NCBI GenBank assembly: GCA_900318345.1
Contig: ONKD01000005.1
Span: 127,585 to 191,584 of the forward strand
Direction of reading: 5' to 3'
Length of the DNA: 64,000 nucleotides
DNA from: an uncultured Prevotellaceae bacterium
GTDB taxonomy: Bacteria; Bacteroidota; Bacteroidia; Bacteroidales; Muribaculaceae
Below the pieces are notes generated by a model. That model was not told the origin of the DNA and did no database searches. It was given only the letters and a program-made list of their open reading frames with translations. Below, in pieces: positions 46,127 to 54,582 of this stretch. How positions within the stretch are numbered: position 1 is the stretch's first letter; every line of letters begins with the position of its first letter. The translations under genes and the position numbers were made by a program.

Positions 46127-46933
46127 TTATTTTGCTAACAAGAGGACGAAATTGACAACCGAAACGCCAGCGCCGAAAATACTAACTGCAGCGTTATAGG
46201 TTGGTGGCAAGCTCCAAATTGAACGCTTTTTGTACTTGGTGGGCTCAACATAAAGAATGTCATTCTGCTGCAACTCAAATTCTGGCATGGTCATAAAGTT
46301 GGCGTCGTTCAGATTGATGCGCTTCACGTAACGCTCACCATTTGCATTGGTGCGGATAAGCATGACATTATCACGCAATCCCTGAAGCGTAAGATCTCCA
46401 CTTTGGGCGATCGCCTCAATCAGGTTAAGGCGGCCATTGGATGCTGAGATGACACCTGGATGATTGAATTCACCCACACAAAATACGCGGAAGTTCTGGA
46501 TGCGGCACTCAACAGTTGGAACCTCAGTAAGGTAACGAGGATAAATCAGGTTGGCGATATACTCTTGAAGCGCCGTTTTTGTCATGCCAACAACACGCAG
46601 CTTGCCTAGCACGGGAAAATCAATTACTCCCGCATCGTCAACAAGGTAATACACAACAGAGTAGTCAAGGCCATAAGCTTGACCACTTCCCAATGTCGGC
46701 ACATACTGGATCTTATTAAACGGTTTCACAGCATCAGAATTGGATGCGGCAACATTAATCTGCAACAGGTCGCCAGGCTTGATGGTGAAGTCACCAGCCT
46801 GGGTAGTGGCTGCGCTGAGGGCTGCCGATGGGATTTGATCAATGTTGGTCATGTAGGTGATGTCCTCCTTGGGATTACATGACGCTAGCAGCAAGACGGC
46901 GGCTGCAAGTGATAAAAGGTGATGTAATTTCAT
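46127..46933 (-). CDS. Polysaccharide export lipoprotein, Wza/BexD-like
   Basis: A 268-residue outer-membrane lipoprotein (lipobox LLASC, Cys19). A polysaccharide export sensor domain follows (FTIKPGDLLQINVAASN) and a SLBB domain (FCVGEFNHPGVISASNGRLNLIEAIAQSGDLT). A hydrophobic C-terminal segment (AAVSIFGAGVSVVNFVLLLA) would be the outer-membrane helix of a Wza-type pore. No Wzc kinase or capsule genes adjoin it, so it is an orphan. It is flanked by its own terminator and a -7 element. Confidence 0.88.
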   Translation of the reverse strand: MKLHHLLSLAAAVLLLASCNPKEDITYMTNIDQIPSAALSAATTQAGDFTIKPGDLLQINVAASNSDAVKPFNKIQYVPTLGSGQAYGLDYSVVYYLVDDAGVIDFPVLGKLRVVGMTKTALQEYIANLIYPRYLTEVPTVECRIQNFRVFCVGEFNHPGVISASNGRLNLIEAIAQSGDLTLQGLRDNVMLIRTNANGERYVKRINLNDANFMTMPEFELQQNDILYVEPTKYKKRSIWSLPPTYNAAVSIFGAGVSVVNFVLLLAK

Positions 46934-46967
46934 ATTTTTGTCGTTTAATGATGTTTATTCTATTGTG

Positions 46968-46975
46968 CAAAATTA
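46968..46975 (-). promoter_or_regulatory. -7 element TAATTTTG of the Wza-like gene
   Basis: Minus-strand TAnnTTTG match 35 bases before the ATG at 46933. Confidence 0.4.
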
Positions 46976-47053
46976 GACAAAAATCGCAACAATCAGTATT
47001 TTTTTTGTCAAAAACGCGTCGATGGCACTATTTTTTTCATTTCCTTTGCAGTC

Positions 47054-47629
47054 ATGGACACAAATCATCCCAACATCGAGAGGCATCCATGGCCACCATA
47101 TATCCCTGAAGGAGCAAAATATCTTTTCCTCGGGACCTTCCCGCCTAAACCCGAGCGGTGGTCAATGGATTTCTTTTATCCCAATAAAATCAACGACTTC
47201 TGGCGCGTGATGGGTGTTATCTTCATGAATGATAAAAACGCTTTTTGGGATAGCGGGCAGCAGCGGTTTGATATAAAGGCGATAAAAGCTTTTCTGGACC
47301 GCGAGGGTATTGCCTTGTGGGACACAGCAATGGCCGTGCGTCGCCTTAAAGATAATGCCAGTGACAAGTTCCTGGAGATTGTCACGCCCATTGATTTGGA
47401 GCGCTTGCTAGATGCCCACCCCACAATCAGTCAAGTCGTTACAACTGGCGAAAAAGCGACGAGTGTCGTTGCGGCTCAAGCCGGTATCAATGTTCCTGCT
47501 ATTGGCATACCTGTGGATTGTACCTTAGGGGAACACTCGATCAGATTGTGGCGCATGCCCTCCACGTCAAGGGCTTATCCACTAGCGCTCGAGAAAAAGG
47601 CTGAAGCCTATCGTGCCGTTTTTGATTGA
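47054..47629 (+). CDS. Uracil-DNA glycosylase superfamily protein
   Basis: A 191-residue cytoplasmic protein of the UDG/MUG-like fold. Recognisable are LFLGTFPPKPERWSMDFFYPN near the N-terminus, where the catalytic water-holding loop lies in this superfamily, GIALWDTAMAVRRLKDNASD, and the C-terminal RMPSTSRAYP, similar to the DNA-intercalation loop. It probably removes a damaged or deaminated base. The exact subfamily and specificity are uncertain. Confidence 0.75.
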   Translation: MDTNHPNIERHPWPPYIPEGAKYLFLGTFPPKPERWSMDFFYPNKINDFWRVMGVIFMNDKNAFWDSGQQRFDIKAIKAFLDREGIALWDTAMAVRRLKDNASDKFLEIVTPIDLERLLDAHPTISQVVTTGEKATSVVAAQAGINVPAIGIPVDCTLGEHSIRLWRMPSTSRAYPLALEKKAEAYRAVFD

Positions 47630-47691
47630 TGCTTTGCCCATGGGATTCATGGGATGTTAATATCTTTTCGGCTATGTTTTCGCCCGAAAAT

Positions 47692-47722
47692 TTTGCCATA
47701 AACAGCAAAATGCATACTTTTG
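47692..47722 (+). promoter_or_regulatory. Promoter of the HU-CCDC81-SPOR gene
   Basis: TTTG (47692-47695), 19 bases, TACTTTTG (47715-47722): full consensus. Transcription should begin near 47729, just before ATG 47736. Confidence 0.75.
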
Positions 47723-47735
47723 TATGATGTTTTCG

Positions 47736-48662
47736 ATGATTGAACATATAGAATATCTGTTGACGCGCCATGATTGCGTTGTCATTCCTGACTGGGGAGC
47801 ATTCATTGCCAATTATGATGCTGCTCGTTATGATTCAGGCCATTCGGTGATGGAGCGACCCTGTCGCATCATCAGTTTCAACAATGGTTTAACTCACAAC
47901 GACGGGCTTCTTGCACACTCTCTCATGAGGCGAGAAGGCATGGATTACAAGCAAGCTATGCGTCTGATTGCCGATAGTGTGGCATCATTCAGGAAGCAAC
48001 TTGCTGATAAACGTGAGGTCTCCATGGGTCGTTTGGGTTATTTCCGCTCCAACCAGGACCGTTTAGTGGAGTTTATATCGCTCTATCCTGTCAATAGCTA
48101 TGACCACTTCTATGGTCTTGCCAGTGTGAATATCAATACGGTGGACGCCCTTGAACGAGAGACGGCAACGGTTGAAAACTTGTCGCCTGTTGTGCCTGCA
48201 CATCGCGGACTGTTCTCTCGCAAGGCAACACAAATTGCCGCGTCGATTGTTGCCTTGATTGGAATGAGCATCATGCTCACAACCCCCATTATCGTTGACA
48301 GGAGCCAGCAGGCAAGTATGGCCCTTGAGGTGAAAGCGCCGCAGCAGCAACAGGTCGAACAGACCGTTAGTCAACATGAGGAAGAAGTTGCCCAAACCGT
48401 CCAAGTGGTTGAGGACAAATCGGCGATTGCTCTCGTTGGCAACGAGACCGGTCATTATTATATGGTAATTGCCACGCTGCGCAATCAGCATGAGCTGGAT
48501 TCCTTCAAGAAAAAGTATTCGGCACTGGTGCCTTACATGAAGATCCTGAGCTACAAGGGCATGATGTGTGTTTATGTCGCCCGTAGTGACGATTATAATA
48601 CGTTAATGAACCTGCGGGGTGAATTGCCTGAGCGCTTGCGAGACGTCTGGATCTATAGCTGA
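47736..48662 (+). CDS. HU-CCDC81-SPOR protein
   Basis: A 308-residue Bacteroidota protein. Two CCDC81-like HU domains occupy about residues 1-135 (HDCVVIPDWGAFIANYDAARY; ISFNNGLTHNDGLLAHSL). A membrane helix lies near 175-195 (IAASIVALIGMSIMLTT), then a Gln/Glu-rich linker and a C-terminal SPOR domain (YYMVIATLRNQHELDSFKKKY). SPOR domains bind denuded septal glycan, so the protein may tie DNA or cytoplasmic partners to the division site. ATG 47724 lies before the predicted transcript start, so 47736 is chosen. The 3' end overlaps the convergent gene by 60 bases. Confidence 0.87.
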   Translation: MIEHIEYLLTRHDCVVIPDWGAFIANYDAARYDSGHSVMERPCRIISFNNGLTHNDGLLAHSLMRREGMDYKQAMRLIADSVASFRKQLADKREVSMGRLGYFRSNQDRLVEFISLYPVNSYDHFYGLASVNINTVDALERETATVENLSPVVPAHRGLFSRKATQIAASIVALIGMSIMLTTPIIVDRSQQASMALEVKAPQQQQVEQTVSQHEEEVAQTVQVVEDKSAIALVGNETGHYYMVIATLRNQHELDSFKKKYSALVPYMKILSYKGMMCVYVARSDDYNTLMNLRGELPERLRDVWIYS

Positions 48663-49076
48663 TTTCGGCAGCATGAGGCACGTGTAGCGTTTGCCTTGCA
48701 GCATCAACATTACGACATCCTCTTTTTCAATGAAATAACGCACGTCATCCCAACCGATGGCGTGCTTTTTCATGCGTTCATCGGTGAATGTAAGGGAAAT
48801 GCCTTCGTTGCCAATCACAGCATCCTTTTCCATGATTGACCAACGGGCCTCGGGACTGAAACCGTAGTAGAAATAGAGCAGGGCAAGAATCATGGGAAGC
48901 ACGACAAATAGCACCATGAGTGCCACAATGATGAAACGCACGTCGACAAAGAATGCCACTGCGCCACACAGCGCTACCGGCAACACCATCCACAACCAGT
49001 TGTCGGCCAGGAATATGAGACATAATTCCCTCATGTATTTGCTGGCCGTAACCTGACAAGCCTTGATTTCCACCAT
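48603..49076 (-). CDS. Small membrane protein, YcxB-like
   Basis: A 157-residue protein with two adjacent hydrophobic helices (WLWMVLPVALCGAVAFFV; IVALMVLFVVLPMILALLYFYYGF) and a C-terminal beta domain (GISLTFTDERMKKHAIGWDDVRYFIEKEDVVMLML) typical of YcxB/DUF-type membrane proteins of unknown function. Its 3' end overlaps the convergent SPOR gene by 60 bases. It lies 20 bases after the Ntn-hydrolase gene on the same strand and is probably its operon partner. Confidence 0.75.
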   Translation of the reverse strand: MVEIKACQVTASKYMRELCLIFLADNWLWMVLPVALCGAVAFFVDVRFIIVALMVLFVVLPMILALLYFYYGFSPEARWSIMEKDAVIGNEGISLTFTDERMKKHAIGWDDVRYFIEKEDVVMLMLQGKRYTCLMLPKSAIDPDVSQALRQFTPQVH

Positions 49077-49096
49077 TTAGCCTGGGCTATAATGAA

Positions 49097-50233
49097 TCAA
49101 CGTTTCTTTTTTCCCTTGCTGTAAAGCGCTCGGCGGCGTGCAATCTCCTCATAGCCACGCTTGTAGGCTTTTCGGTTCTTGAGCGTTAACGTTTGGCAGT
49201 AACCCGTACCCTCATTATTATATAGCTTAGAGAGATTCAGGTACTGCTTGCCGTTGCCTCGTTCCACAGGGAAGACTTCAGCCTTGCGCTGGTTCACGCG
49301 GTCGCATTGCACCGAGTGGTTTTCGGCGGTCGTTCCCGTCAGTTCGGGTGCCACGCCATCCTCGCCCACCCACACGGCATAGACCTCGGCACAGGGAGGA
49401 TAGCCCAACGCAATCCACATCGTGGTCAATCGCGGGTCCTCGCCGGGGACAATGCCCTCGATGACAATGCTGGCTGTTGATATGCGCCTGGGGATGAAAT
49501 CCTGATCCACAATCCACTCGTCACCGCTGCGTGTGAAATCTTTGCCCAGTTGGGCATTATAGAAGGTGCGGGACAACTCCTCGGTGAATACTGCCGGAGT
49601 GATGTCTTGGGCCTCAATGTGCGGTTTGAGCAGTGCCTTCTCATTCTTCTCGCGCACGTATCCCATACCCTTGTCTTTCACGCCGCTGTAGCTGTAATTG
49701 GTACGCATGAGGATGCCGTCTTGTGATTCTGCCAGGTCAAATTTCACATATTTATAATTGCCGGTCTCGAAATAAGCGCCGTTGCCTGCTGCGTCAATCA
49801 CGCCGAAGTTGGCTTCAACGCCAAGCGGCTTGGGGAGAGTCTTAAGCAGACTTTCAAAATCATCAACCGTCTTGCAGCGTTCCAGGGCATAGCGCATCAG
49901 CTCGCCCTCGCGGTCCATATTCTTCACACCGTCATCCCCGTTCAGGTTGTAGGATGCCGTGTTCATGATGGCAAATCCCACTTCATTAAACCCCATCCAG
50001 GCGGCGGTGTCGTTCAGGTCACGAGCGTCAAACAAGGCGACAAACTCCATGAGCCCGTCATGTCCCTTGATGCGCTCCACGCGGTTGTTCAGGTCGTTGG
50101 TGTCACGGTTTTTCCACATGAGTGGCCGCCCGTTGGCGGTCAGTTTCCCACTCACGATAGCCGACGTGCAGGCATCACCTGCCATCACAATACCCAAGAC
50201 AGCCACGATGGCCATCAATATCCTTTTTTTCAT
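49097..50233 (-). CDS. Secreted Ntn-hydrolase (linear amide / C45-like acyl hydrolase)
   Basis: A 378-residue exported protein. The signal peptide runs into DACTSAIVSGKLTANGRPLMWKNRDT. Cys22 would be the N-terminal nucleophile, as in choloylglycine hydrolase, C45 and carcinine-hydrolase relatives. Further typical segments are GFNEVGFAIMNTASYN and a later GVIDAAGNGAYFETGNYKYVKFD. Amide-bond cleavage of a small acylated or peptide substrate is likely; bile-salt hydrolase is possible but not supported by specific residues I can see. Confidence 0.78.
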   Translation of the reverse strand: MKKRILMAIVAVLGIVMAGDACTSAIVSGKLTANGRPLMWKNRDTNDLNNRVERIKGHDGLMEFVALFDARDLNDTAAWMGFNEVGFAIMNTASYNLNGDDGVKNMDREGELMRYALERCKTVDDFESLLKTLPKPLGVEANFGVIDAAGNGAYFETGNYKYVKFDLAESQDGILMRTNYSYSGVKDKGMGYVREKNEKALLKPHIEAQDITPAVFTEELSRTFYNAQLGKDFTRSGDEWIVDQDFIPRRISTASIVIEGIVPGEDPRLTTMWIALGYPPCAEVYAVWVGEDGVAPELTGTTAENHSVQCDRVNQRKAEVFPVERGNGKQYLNLSKLYNNEGTGYCQTLTLKNRKAYKRGYEEIARRRALYSKGKKKR

Positions 50234-50263
50234 AGCTATTCACTTTTAAAAGTTCCTTTGCGA

Positions 50264-50294
50264 CAAAGGTAGTGTATTTCTTGCAAACGTGCAA
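50264..50294 (-). promoter_or_regulatory. Promoter of the Ntn-hydrolase gene
   Basis: On the minus strand TTG (50294-50292), 20 bases, TACCTTTG (50271-50264). A 9-bp-arm palindrome (50277-50298) lies across its spacer. Confidence 0.6.
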
Positions 50295-50298
50295 GAAA
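50277..50298. promoter_or_regulatory. Palindrome between divergent promoters
   Basis: TTTCTTGCA, a 4-base centre, TGCAAGAAA: perfect arms. It lies between two TACCTTTG boxes facing opposite ways (50264-50271 and 50314-50321), a good place for a regulator. Confidence 0.45.
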
Positions 50299-50313
50299 AG
50301 GAGTACCTTTGCA

Positions 50314-50321
50314 GGGCGATT
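50314..50321 (+). promoter_or_regulatory. -7 element TACCTTTG before the TPP riboswitch
   Basis: Exact TAnnTTTG match placed just upstream of the riboswitch; no clear -33 box. Confidence 0.5.
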
Positions 50322-50325
50322 CAAT

Positions 50326-50406
50326 GAGTTTGGGGTGCTACCTGGAAAATGGTGGCTGAGAACATACCCATCGGATCTGATCCGGACAATGCCGGCGTAG
50401 AGAACA
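50326..50406 (+). ncRNA. TPP (thi-box) riboswitch
   Basis: The conserved TPP aptamer pieces occur in order: GGGGTGC at 50332-50338, GGCTGAGAACATACCC at 50353-50369, CTGATCCGGACAATGCC around 50376-50393, and GGCGTAGAGAA at 50394-50404. It lies directly before the ATG of the TonB receptor gene, so thiamine pyrophosphate should repress it, probably by hiding the ribosome-binding region. The usual GTAGGGAA reads GTAGAGAA here, a small deviation. Confidence 0.92.
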
Positions 50407-50424
50407 ACTTATTAATTAAAAAAA

Positions 50425-52680
50425 ATGAAGAAGACTTTTTTGTCGGTTGCCGTGACGATGGCAACCCTTGTTGCGGCTGGACAGAATGCCGCAACCGACA
50501 CAGTGCCCTCTGTCGCCTTGAGTGAGGTGGAGGTATTGGGTACACGTGCATCTCAGAGCACACCTGTAGCGTATACTAACATCTCTGGCAAACAACTGGC
50601 TGCCGAAAATCATGGTTTGGACATCCCGTTCCTGTTGACAATGACCCCGTCGGTCATCACGACAAGTGACGCGGGCGCTGGCGTGGGCTACACGTCGATG
50701 CGAGTGCGTGGCACCGATGCCACACGCATCAATATCACAGTCAATGATATTCCGCAAAACGATGCCGAGAGCCACAGCATCTACTGGGTGAATACGCCAG
50801 ATTTCGCATCGTCGGTGCGCGACATCCAGGTGCAGCGTGGTGCGGGCACCTCGACCAACGGCTCGGGTGCCTTTGGCGGCAGTGTGAACATGAGGACTCA
50901 GAGTTTTTCGCACGATCCTTATGCCGAGGTGTCGGGCAGTTACGGTTCATATAATACAAATAAGGAGACCCTGCGTCTGGGTAGTGGCCTGATGGGCGAT
51001 CATTGGGCATTTGAGGCGCGCTTGTCTCACATCAGTAGCGATGGTTACCGTGACCGTGCCAGCAGCGAACTGGTGAGCTACTTTGGCCAGGTGGGTTATT
51101 TTAACGACCGCACTTCGGTGCGCTTCATCACGTTTGGTGGCAAAGAGGATACCTACCACGCTTGGGACGGCATCAGCCGCGATGACCTGAAGGAGAACCG
51201 CACCTACAACCCAAATGGCGAAATCAAGCACGACGGCCAGGTGACGGGCTTTTACAAGGACCAGAAGGATATCTATCGCCAGACCCACTACCAACTGATT
51301 TGGAATCAGACGTTTAATCCCCTGTGGAAACTCAATGTGGCCTTGCATTATACCGATGGCTACGGCTACTATCAGGAATACAAGAATGCCCGCACGCTCA
51401 AGGAGTATGCTTTGCTGCCCGTGGTGACGCCCGAGGGCACTGTCAAGAAAGCCAGCCTGGTGCGCAAGAAATGCGTCGATAGCGGCTTTGGCGGCGGTGT
51501 TTTCTCGCTGCAGTATGGCGGTGACAGGCTGAATGCCACGCTGGGTGGCGGCATCAACCGTTACAGTAACGACCACTTTGGCAAGGTCATCTGGGTGGAG
51601 AATTACACCAACCCGCTGGACCCCGACCACGAGTATTACCGCAACAATGGCCGCAAGACCGATTTCAATATTTACGTCAAGGGCAATTACGTGATCACGG
51701 GCGGCTTGAGCGCCTATGCCGACCTGCAGTACCGCCACATCGGCTACCGCATCACGGGCAATAACGACAAGTGGGACTGGACCGCCGACCCCGAGCGCCT
51801 GCAAGCCCTCGACATTGACGAGCCGTTCAATTTCTTCAACCCCAAGGCAGGTCTCAACTGGCAAGTTAACGCCAAGAACCGCGTGTATCTGTCATTTGCT
51901 GTGGCCCAGAAGGAGCCCACGCGCAACAACTACACCGACGGCCTGTTCCTCGAGCATCCCACCAGCGAGAAACTCTATGACTGGGAGGCCGGTTACGAGT
52001 TCCGCTCGGGCCGTTACCTGTTCAGTGCCAACCTTTACTACATGAACTACAAGGATCAGCTCGTGCTCAATGGCAAGATCAACGAAATTGGCGAGCTCAT
52101 GGCCGAGAACGTGGACAAGAGCTACCGCATGGGTATCGAGTTACTGGCAGGAATGCACTTTACCGACTGGCTGGCTTGGGAAGTGAATGCAACGCTGAGC
52201 CGCAACCGCATCAAGGACTACGTGGGCTATGTGAGCGACTATGATGCCGACAGCTGGGACGACATGTGGACCCAGACCGCCATCGAGAAAGGCAACACCA
52301 CCATCGCCTTCTCGCCCAGCGTGACCTTAGGCAGTATGTTGATGTTGAATTACAAGGGCTTCACTGCCTCGTTGCACTCTCAGTATGTGTCGCGCCAGTA
52401 TCTTGACAACTTCGAGCGCAAGGAGGATTCCCTGGATCCCTATTTCGTCAACAATCTGGATGTGGCCTATACCTTCAAGTTGCCGCACATCCGTAGCATC
52501 ACCGTGGGTGCCGCCATCTACAATCTGTTTGATGAGAAGTATGAAACCAACGGCTACTCACAGACCTGCGCCCTCTATCCTGGCGGAACCAAGGAGAATG
52601 CTTATTCGCTCTACAGCGATCCCCGCTTCTATCCCATGGCGGGCATCAATGCCCTGGGGCACATCACCCTTAAGTTCTAA
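50425..52680 (+). CDS. TonB-dependent outer-membrane receptor, probably for thiamine
   Basis: A 751-residue receptor with signal peptide (to VAAGQ), a plug domain (about 40-160: PSVALSEVEVLGTRA, MRVRGTDATRINITVNDIPQNDAES, QRGAGTSTNGSGAFGGSVNM) and a 22-strand barrel ending in HITLKF. The TPP riboswitch directly upstream and the PnuC-type transporter gene downstream show that its cargo is thiamine or a precursor. No SusD partner is present. Confidence 0.92.
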   Translation: MKKTFLSVAVTMATLVAAGQNAATDTVPSVALSEVEVLGTRASQSTPVAYTNISGKQLAAENHGLDIPFLLTMTPSVITTSDAGAGVGYTSMRVRGTDATRINITVNDIPQNDAESHSIYWVNTPDFASSVRDIQVQRGAGTSTNGSGAFGGSVNMRTQSFSHDPYAEVSGSYGSYNTNKETLRLGSGLMGDHWAFEARLSHISSDGYRDRASSELVSYFGQVGYFNDRTSVRFITFGGKEDTYHAWDGISRDDLKENRTYNPNGEIKHDGQVTGFYKDQKDIYRQTHYQLIWNQTFNPLWKLNVALHYTDGYGYYQEYKNARTLKEYALLPVVTPEGTVKKASLVRKKCVDSGFGGGVFSLQYGGDRLNATLGGGINRYSNDHFGKVIWVENYTNPLDPDHEYYRNNGRKTDFNIYVKGNYVITGGLSAYADLQYRHIGYRITGNNDKWDWTADPERLQALDIDEPFNFFNPKAGLNWQVNAKNRVYLSFAVAQKEPTRNNYTDGLFLEHPTSEKLYDWEAGYEFRSGRYLFSANLYYMNYKDQLVLNGKINEIGELMAENVDKSYRMGIELLAGMHFTDWLAWEVNATLSRNRIKDYVGYVSDYDADSWDDMWTQTAIEKGNTTIAFSPSVTLGSMLMLNYKGFTASLHSQYVSRQYLDNFERKEDSLDPYFVNNLDVAYTFKLPHIRSITVGAAIYNLFDEKYETNGYSQTCALYPGGTKENAYSLYSDPRFYPMAGINALGHITLKF

Positions 52681-52691
52681 CGTGTAAGTTT

Positions 52692-52712
52692 AACTACGAA
52701 TTACGCGAATTT
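52692..52712 (+). repeat. AACTACGAATT-type intergenic repeat
   Basis: AACTACGAATTACG then CGAATTT, a half copy of the palindrome family seen at 20641. AGCATCCGC follows at 52733, a motif also found near 21457 and 62521. Confidence 0.45.
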
Positions 52713-52784
52713 AAATAATTATAGCATCCGCTTGCTTTTATGAACCAAATTATGAAGCAGCATCAATAACCCATGAATTGAAGT

Positions 52785-53378
52785 ATGGAATGGTTCTCGG
52801 CGCATTGGCTTGACATGCTGACAACAGCACTAGGGTTGTTATACATTTGGTTGGAGTATCGCAGCAGTATTGTGCTATGGTTCGTTGGCATTATTATGCC
52901 TGCTCTTGACATTTTCCTGTATTGGGATAAAGAACTGTTTGGCGATTCTTTTATGGCGGGTTACTACACTGTTGCTCATATATGGGGTTTCTTAGTGTGG
53001 AAATTCGGCCTTGGAAAGAAGGATAAGAAGTCGCCTGCAATTGGCCATTTGCCAGTCAATAAGGTTTTGCCTTTAATTGCGATATTTGCTGTTCTGTGGT
53101 ATGCTACTTACTGGGTGCTTGTGAATTACACCAAGAGCACAATCCCCATGGCAGACGCCTTTACAAACGCATTGAGTTTCATTGCCTTGTGGGCATTGTC
53201 ACGCAAGTATGTTGAACAATGGCTGTTGTGGATTGTGGTTGATGCCGTGAGTGTCTACCTATATGTGATTAAGGACGTCCCGTTCAAGGCTGGCCTTTAT
53301 TCCCTTTATATTATTATTGCCGTGCTGGGCTACCGCCAGTGGCTCGGCATGATGCGCCGGCAAGAGACGGCTATTTAG
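52785..53378 (+). CDS. pnuT: PnuC-family transporter, probable thiamine transporter PnuT
   Basis: A 197-residue inner-membrane protein of the PnuC family with about 7 helices (WLDMLTTALGLLYIWLEYR, SIVLWFVGIIMPALDIFLYW, the C-terminal LLWIVVDAVSVYLYVIKDVPF and AVLGYRQW). PnuC proteins are facilitators whose cargo is trapped by phosphorylation. Location after a TPP riboswitch and receptor indicates thiamine. The usual third gene, thiamine pyrophosphokinase, is absent; instead a dockerin gene and a broken second pnuC follow. The gene is AT-richer than the receptor gene. Confidence 0.88.
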   Translation: MEWFSAHWLDMLTTALGLLYIWLEYRSSIVLWFVGIIMPALDIFLYWDKELFGDSFMAGYYTVAHIWGFLVWKFGLGKKDKKSPAIGHLPVNKVLPLIAIFAVLWYATYWVLVNYTKSTIPMADAFTNALSFIALWALSRKYVEQWLLWIVVDAVSVYLYVIKDVPFKAGLYSLYIIIAVLGYRQWLGMMRRQETAI

Positions 53379-53406
53379 AGCAGCGGACAGGGAATTTAAC
53401 AGAAAG

Positions 53407-53449
53407 AACCGCGCCACGCGCTGAATCCAGGTCAGCACGCGGCGCGGTT
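53407..53449. terminator. Long hairpin between convergent genes
   Basis: 18-bp arms with two mismatches (53407-53424 and 53432-53449), GC-rich, between pnuT (+) and the dockerin-tailed gene (-). It could serve both strands. Confidence 0.75.
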
Positions 53450-53486
53450 TAGTCTGTACGGTATCAATTACCAATACTGTTCCCTA

Positions 53487-54530
53487 TTAACTACCGAGCA
53501 GCATGTCGATCAATGCCGTCACATCAGAAATGCTGACGTCACCGTTCCCGTTAACGTCTGCAGCACGCTCGTCATAACGGGCGGGGGGATTCCCCAATAG
53601 GAAGTCGATGAGCGCTGTCACATCGGCGATGGTAACAGCATGGTTAGCGTTCACGTCGCCGAGTAGGTATGCGGGGGCGTCATTCACTTCGAGGTAAACG
53701 ATGTCGGAAGAGTTGCGTACCCCATCGACCGTGTAGTAAACCTGAACGCCAATGCGCCAAATGAACTGTGGGTCATTCAAGAAGTGGATTGCTCCCGGTG
53801 CCAAATAGCCATGGATGAGCGAGAAAGGCAATTCGTCCATGTCGCCGGTCATGCCGCCCAGATAGTCATAGGGGCCATACTCGCTATAGAGGAAGGTGTA
53901 GCGCTCGTTGTAGTCAAAGAAGATGCTGTAGGACACATTGGCCTGCAACAAGGTGTTGCCATCCACGTCAACGGGCGGAATGATGTCAAATTGGAATAAG
54001 GACGACCAATTGGTGCCATCGCCGGCTGCCCAAGTCAGGTCGGTGGCATTAGCGGGCTTGGCGGGATTGACCTGTTCCAGGTAAGTGTAAACGATGTCAG
54101 ACGCGGTCTTGGTGCCGTTGTTGTTATAATAGACCTGAATGCCGATGCGCTGTGTGAAGAAAGGAGGATTCTCTTGGTTTGTGCGGTAGAAAAAAACGAC
54201 AGAATCATTCATGCTGTACTTATTAAAACCGTAGGGGATTTCGGTCATATCCTCAGTGATTCCAGCTATAGAACCATATTCGGCTACAGTGAAGGTGAAG
54301 ATCTGGTCATCATCGGTAAAAATGCTGTAACTGAAATTCTCGGCATCAAGAGGTATGCCAAACGTCGCATCCTTGAGAGAAATCTTGAATTTCAAGTTAG
54401 ACTGGCCAAGAATACTGCTTCCAAAATCCTGCCATTTCACATCAGTAGGATTGGCAGGCTTCAGTTCAAATTGTGCCGAAGCACCAAAAGCCACTGCGAC
54501 AGCAGCAATGAATAGTAACAATTTCTTCAT
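53487..54530 (-). CDS. Secreted two-repeat protein with dockerin-like C-terminus
   Basis: A 347-residue exported protein (signal peptide to ASAQ). Two homologous beta domains of about 130 residues follow each other: the first has FSYSIFTDDDQIFTF... RIGIQVYYNNNGTKTASDIVY, the second VSYSIFFDYNERYTF... RIGVQVYYTVDGVRNSSDIVY. The tail holds two dockerin-like calcium loops (DVNANHAVTIADVTALIDFLL; DVNGNGDVSISDVTALIDMLL), nearly the same as in the protein at 21585. Function unknown. It interrupts the order pnuT - pnuT remnant. Confidence 0.8.
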   Translation of the reverse strand: MKKLLLFIAAVAVAFGASAQFELKPANPTDVKWQDFGSSILGQSNLKFKISLKDATFGIPLDAENFSYSIFTDDDQIFTFTVAEYGSIAGITEDMTEIPYGFNKYSMNDSVVFFYRTNQENPPFFTQRIGIQVYYNNNGTKTASDIVYTYLEQVNPAKPANATDLTWAAGDGTNWSSLFQFDIIPPVDVDGNTLLQANVSYSIFFDYNERYTFLYSEYGPYDYLGGMTGDMDELPFSLIHGYLAPGAIHFLNDPQFIWRIGVQVYYTVDGVRNSSDIVYLEVNDAPAYLLGDVNANHAVTIADVTALIDFLLGNPPARYDERAADVNGNGDVSISDVTALIDMLLGS

Positions 54531-54582
54531 AATGAAAAAGAATGTGGTTAATAAAAGTATTAATATGCATGATTTCTGTTTG

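Noticed and set aside
49097-50233. Bile salt hydrolase
   Set aside because: Shares the Ntn Cys start but specific substrate-pocket residues could not be verified; the broader family name is used.
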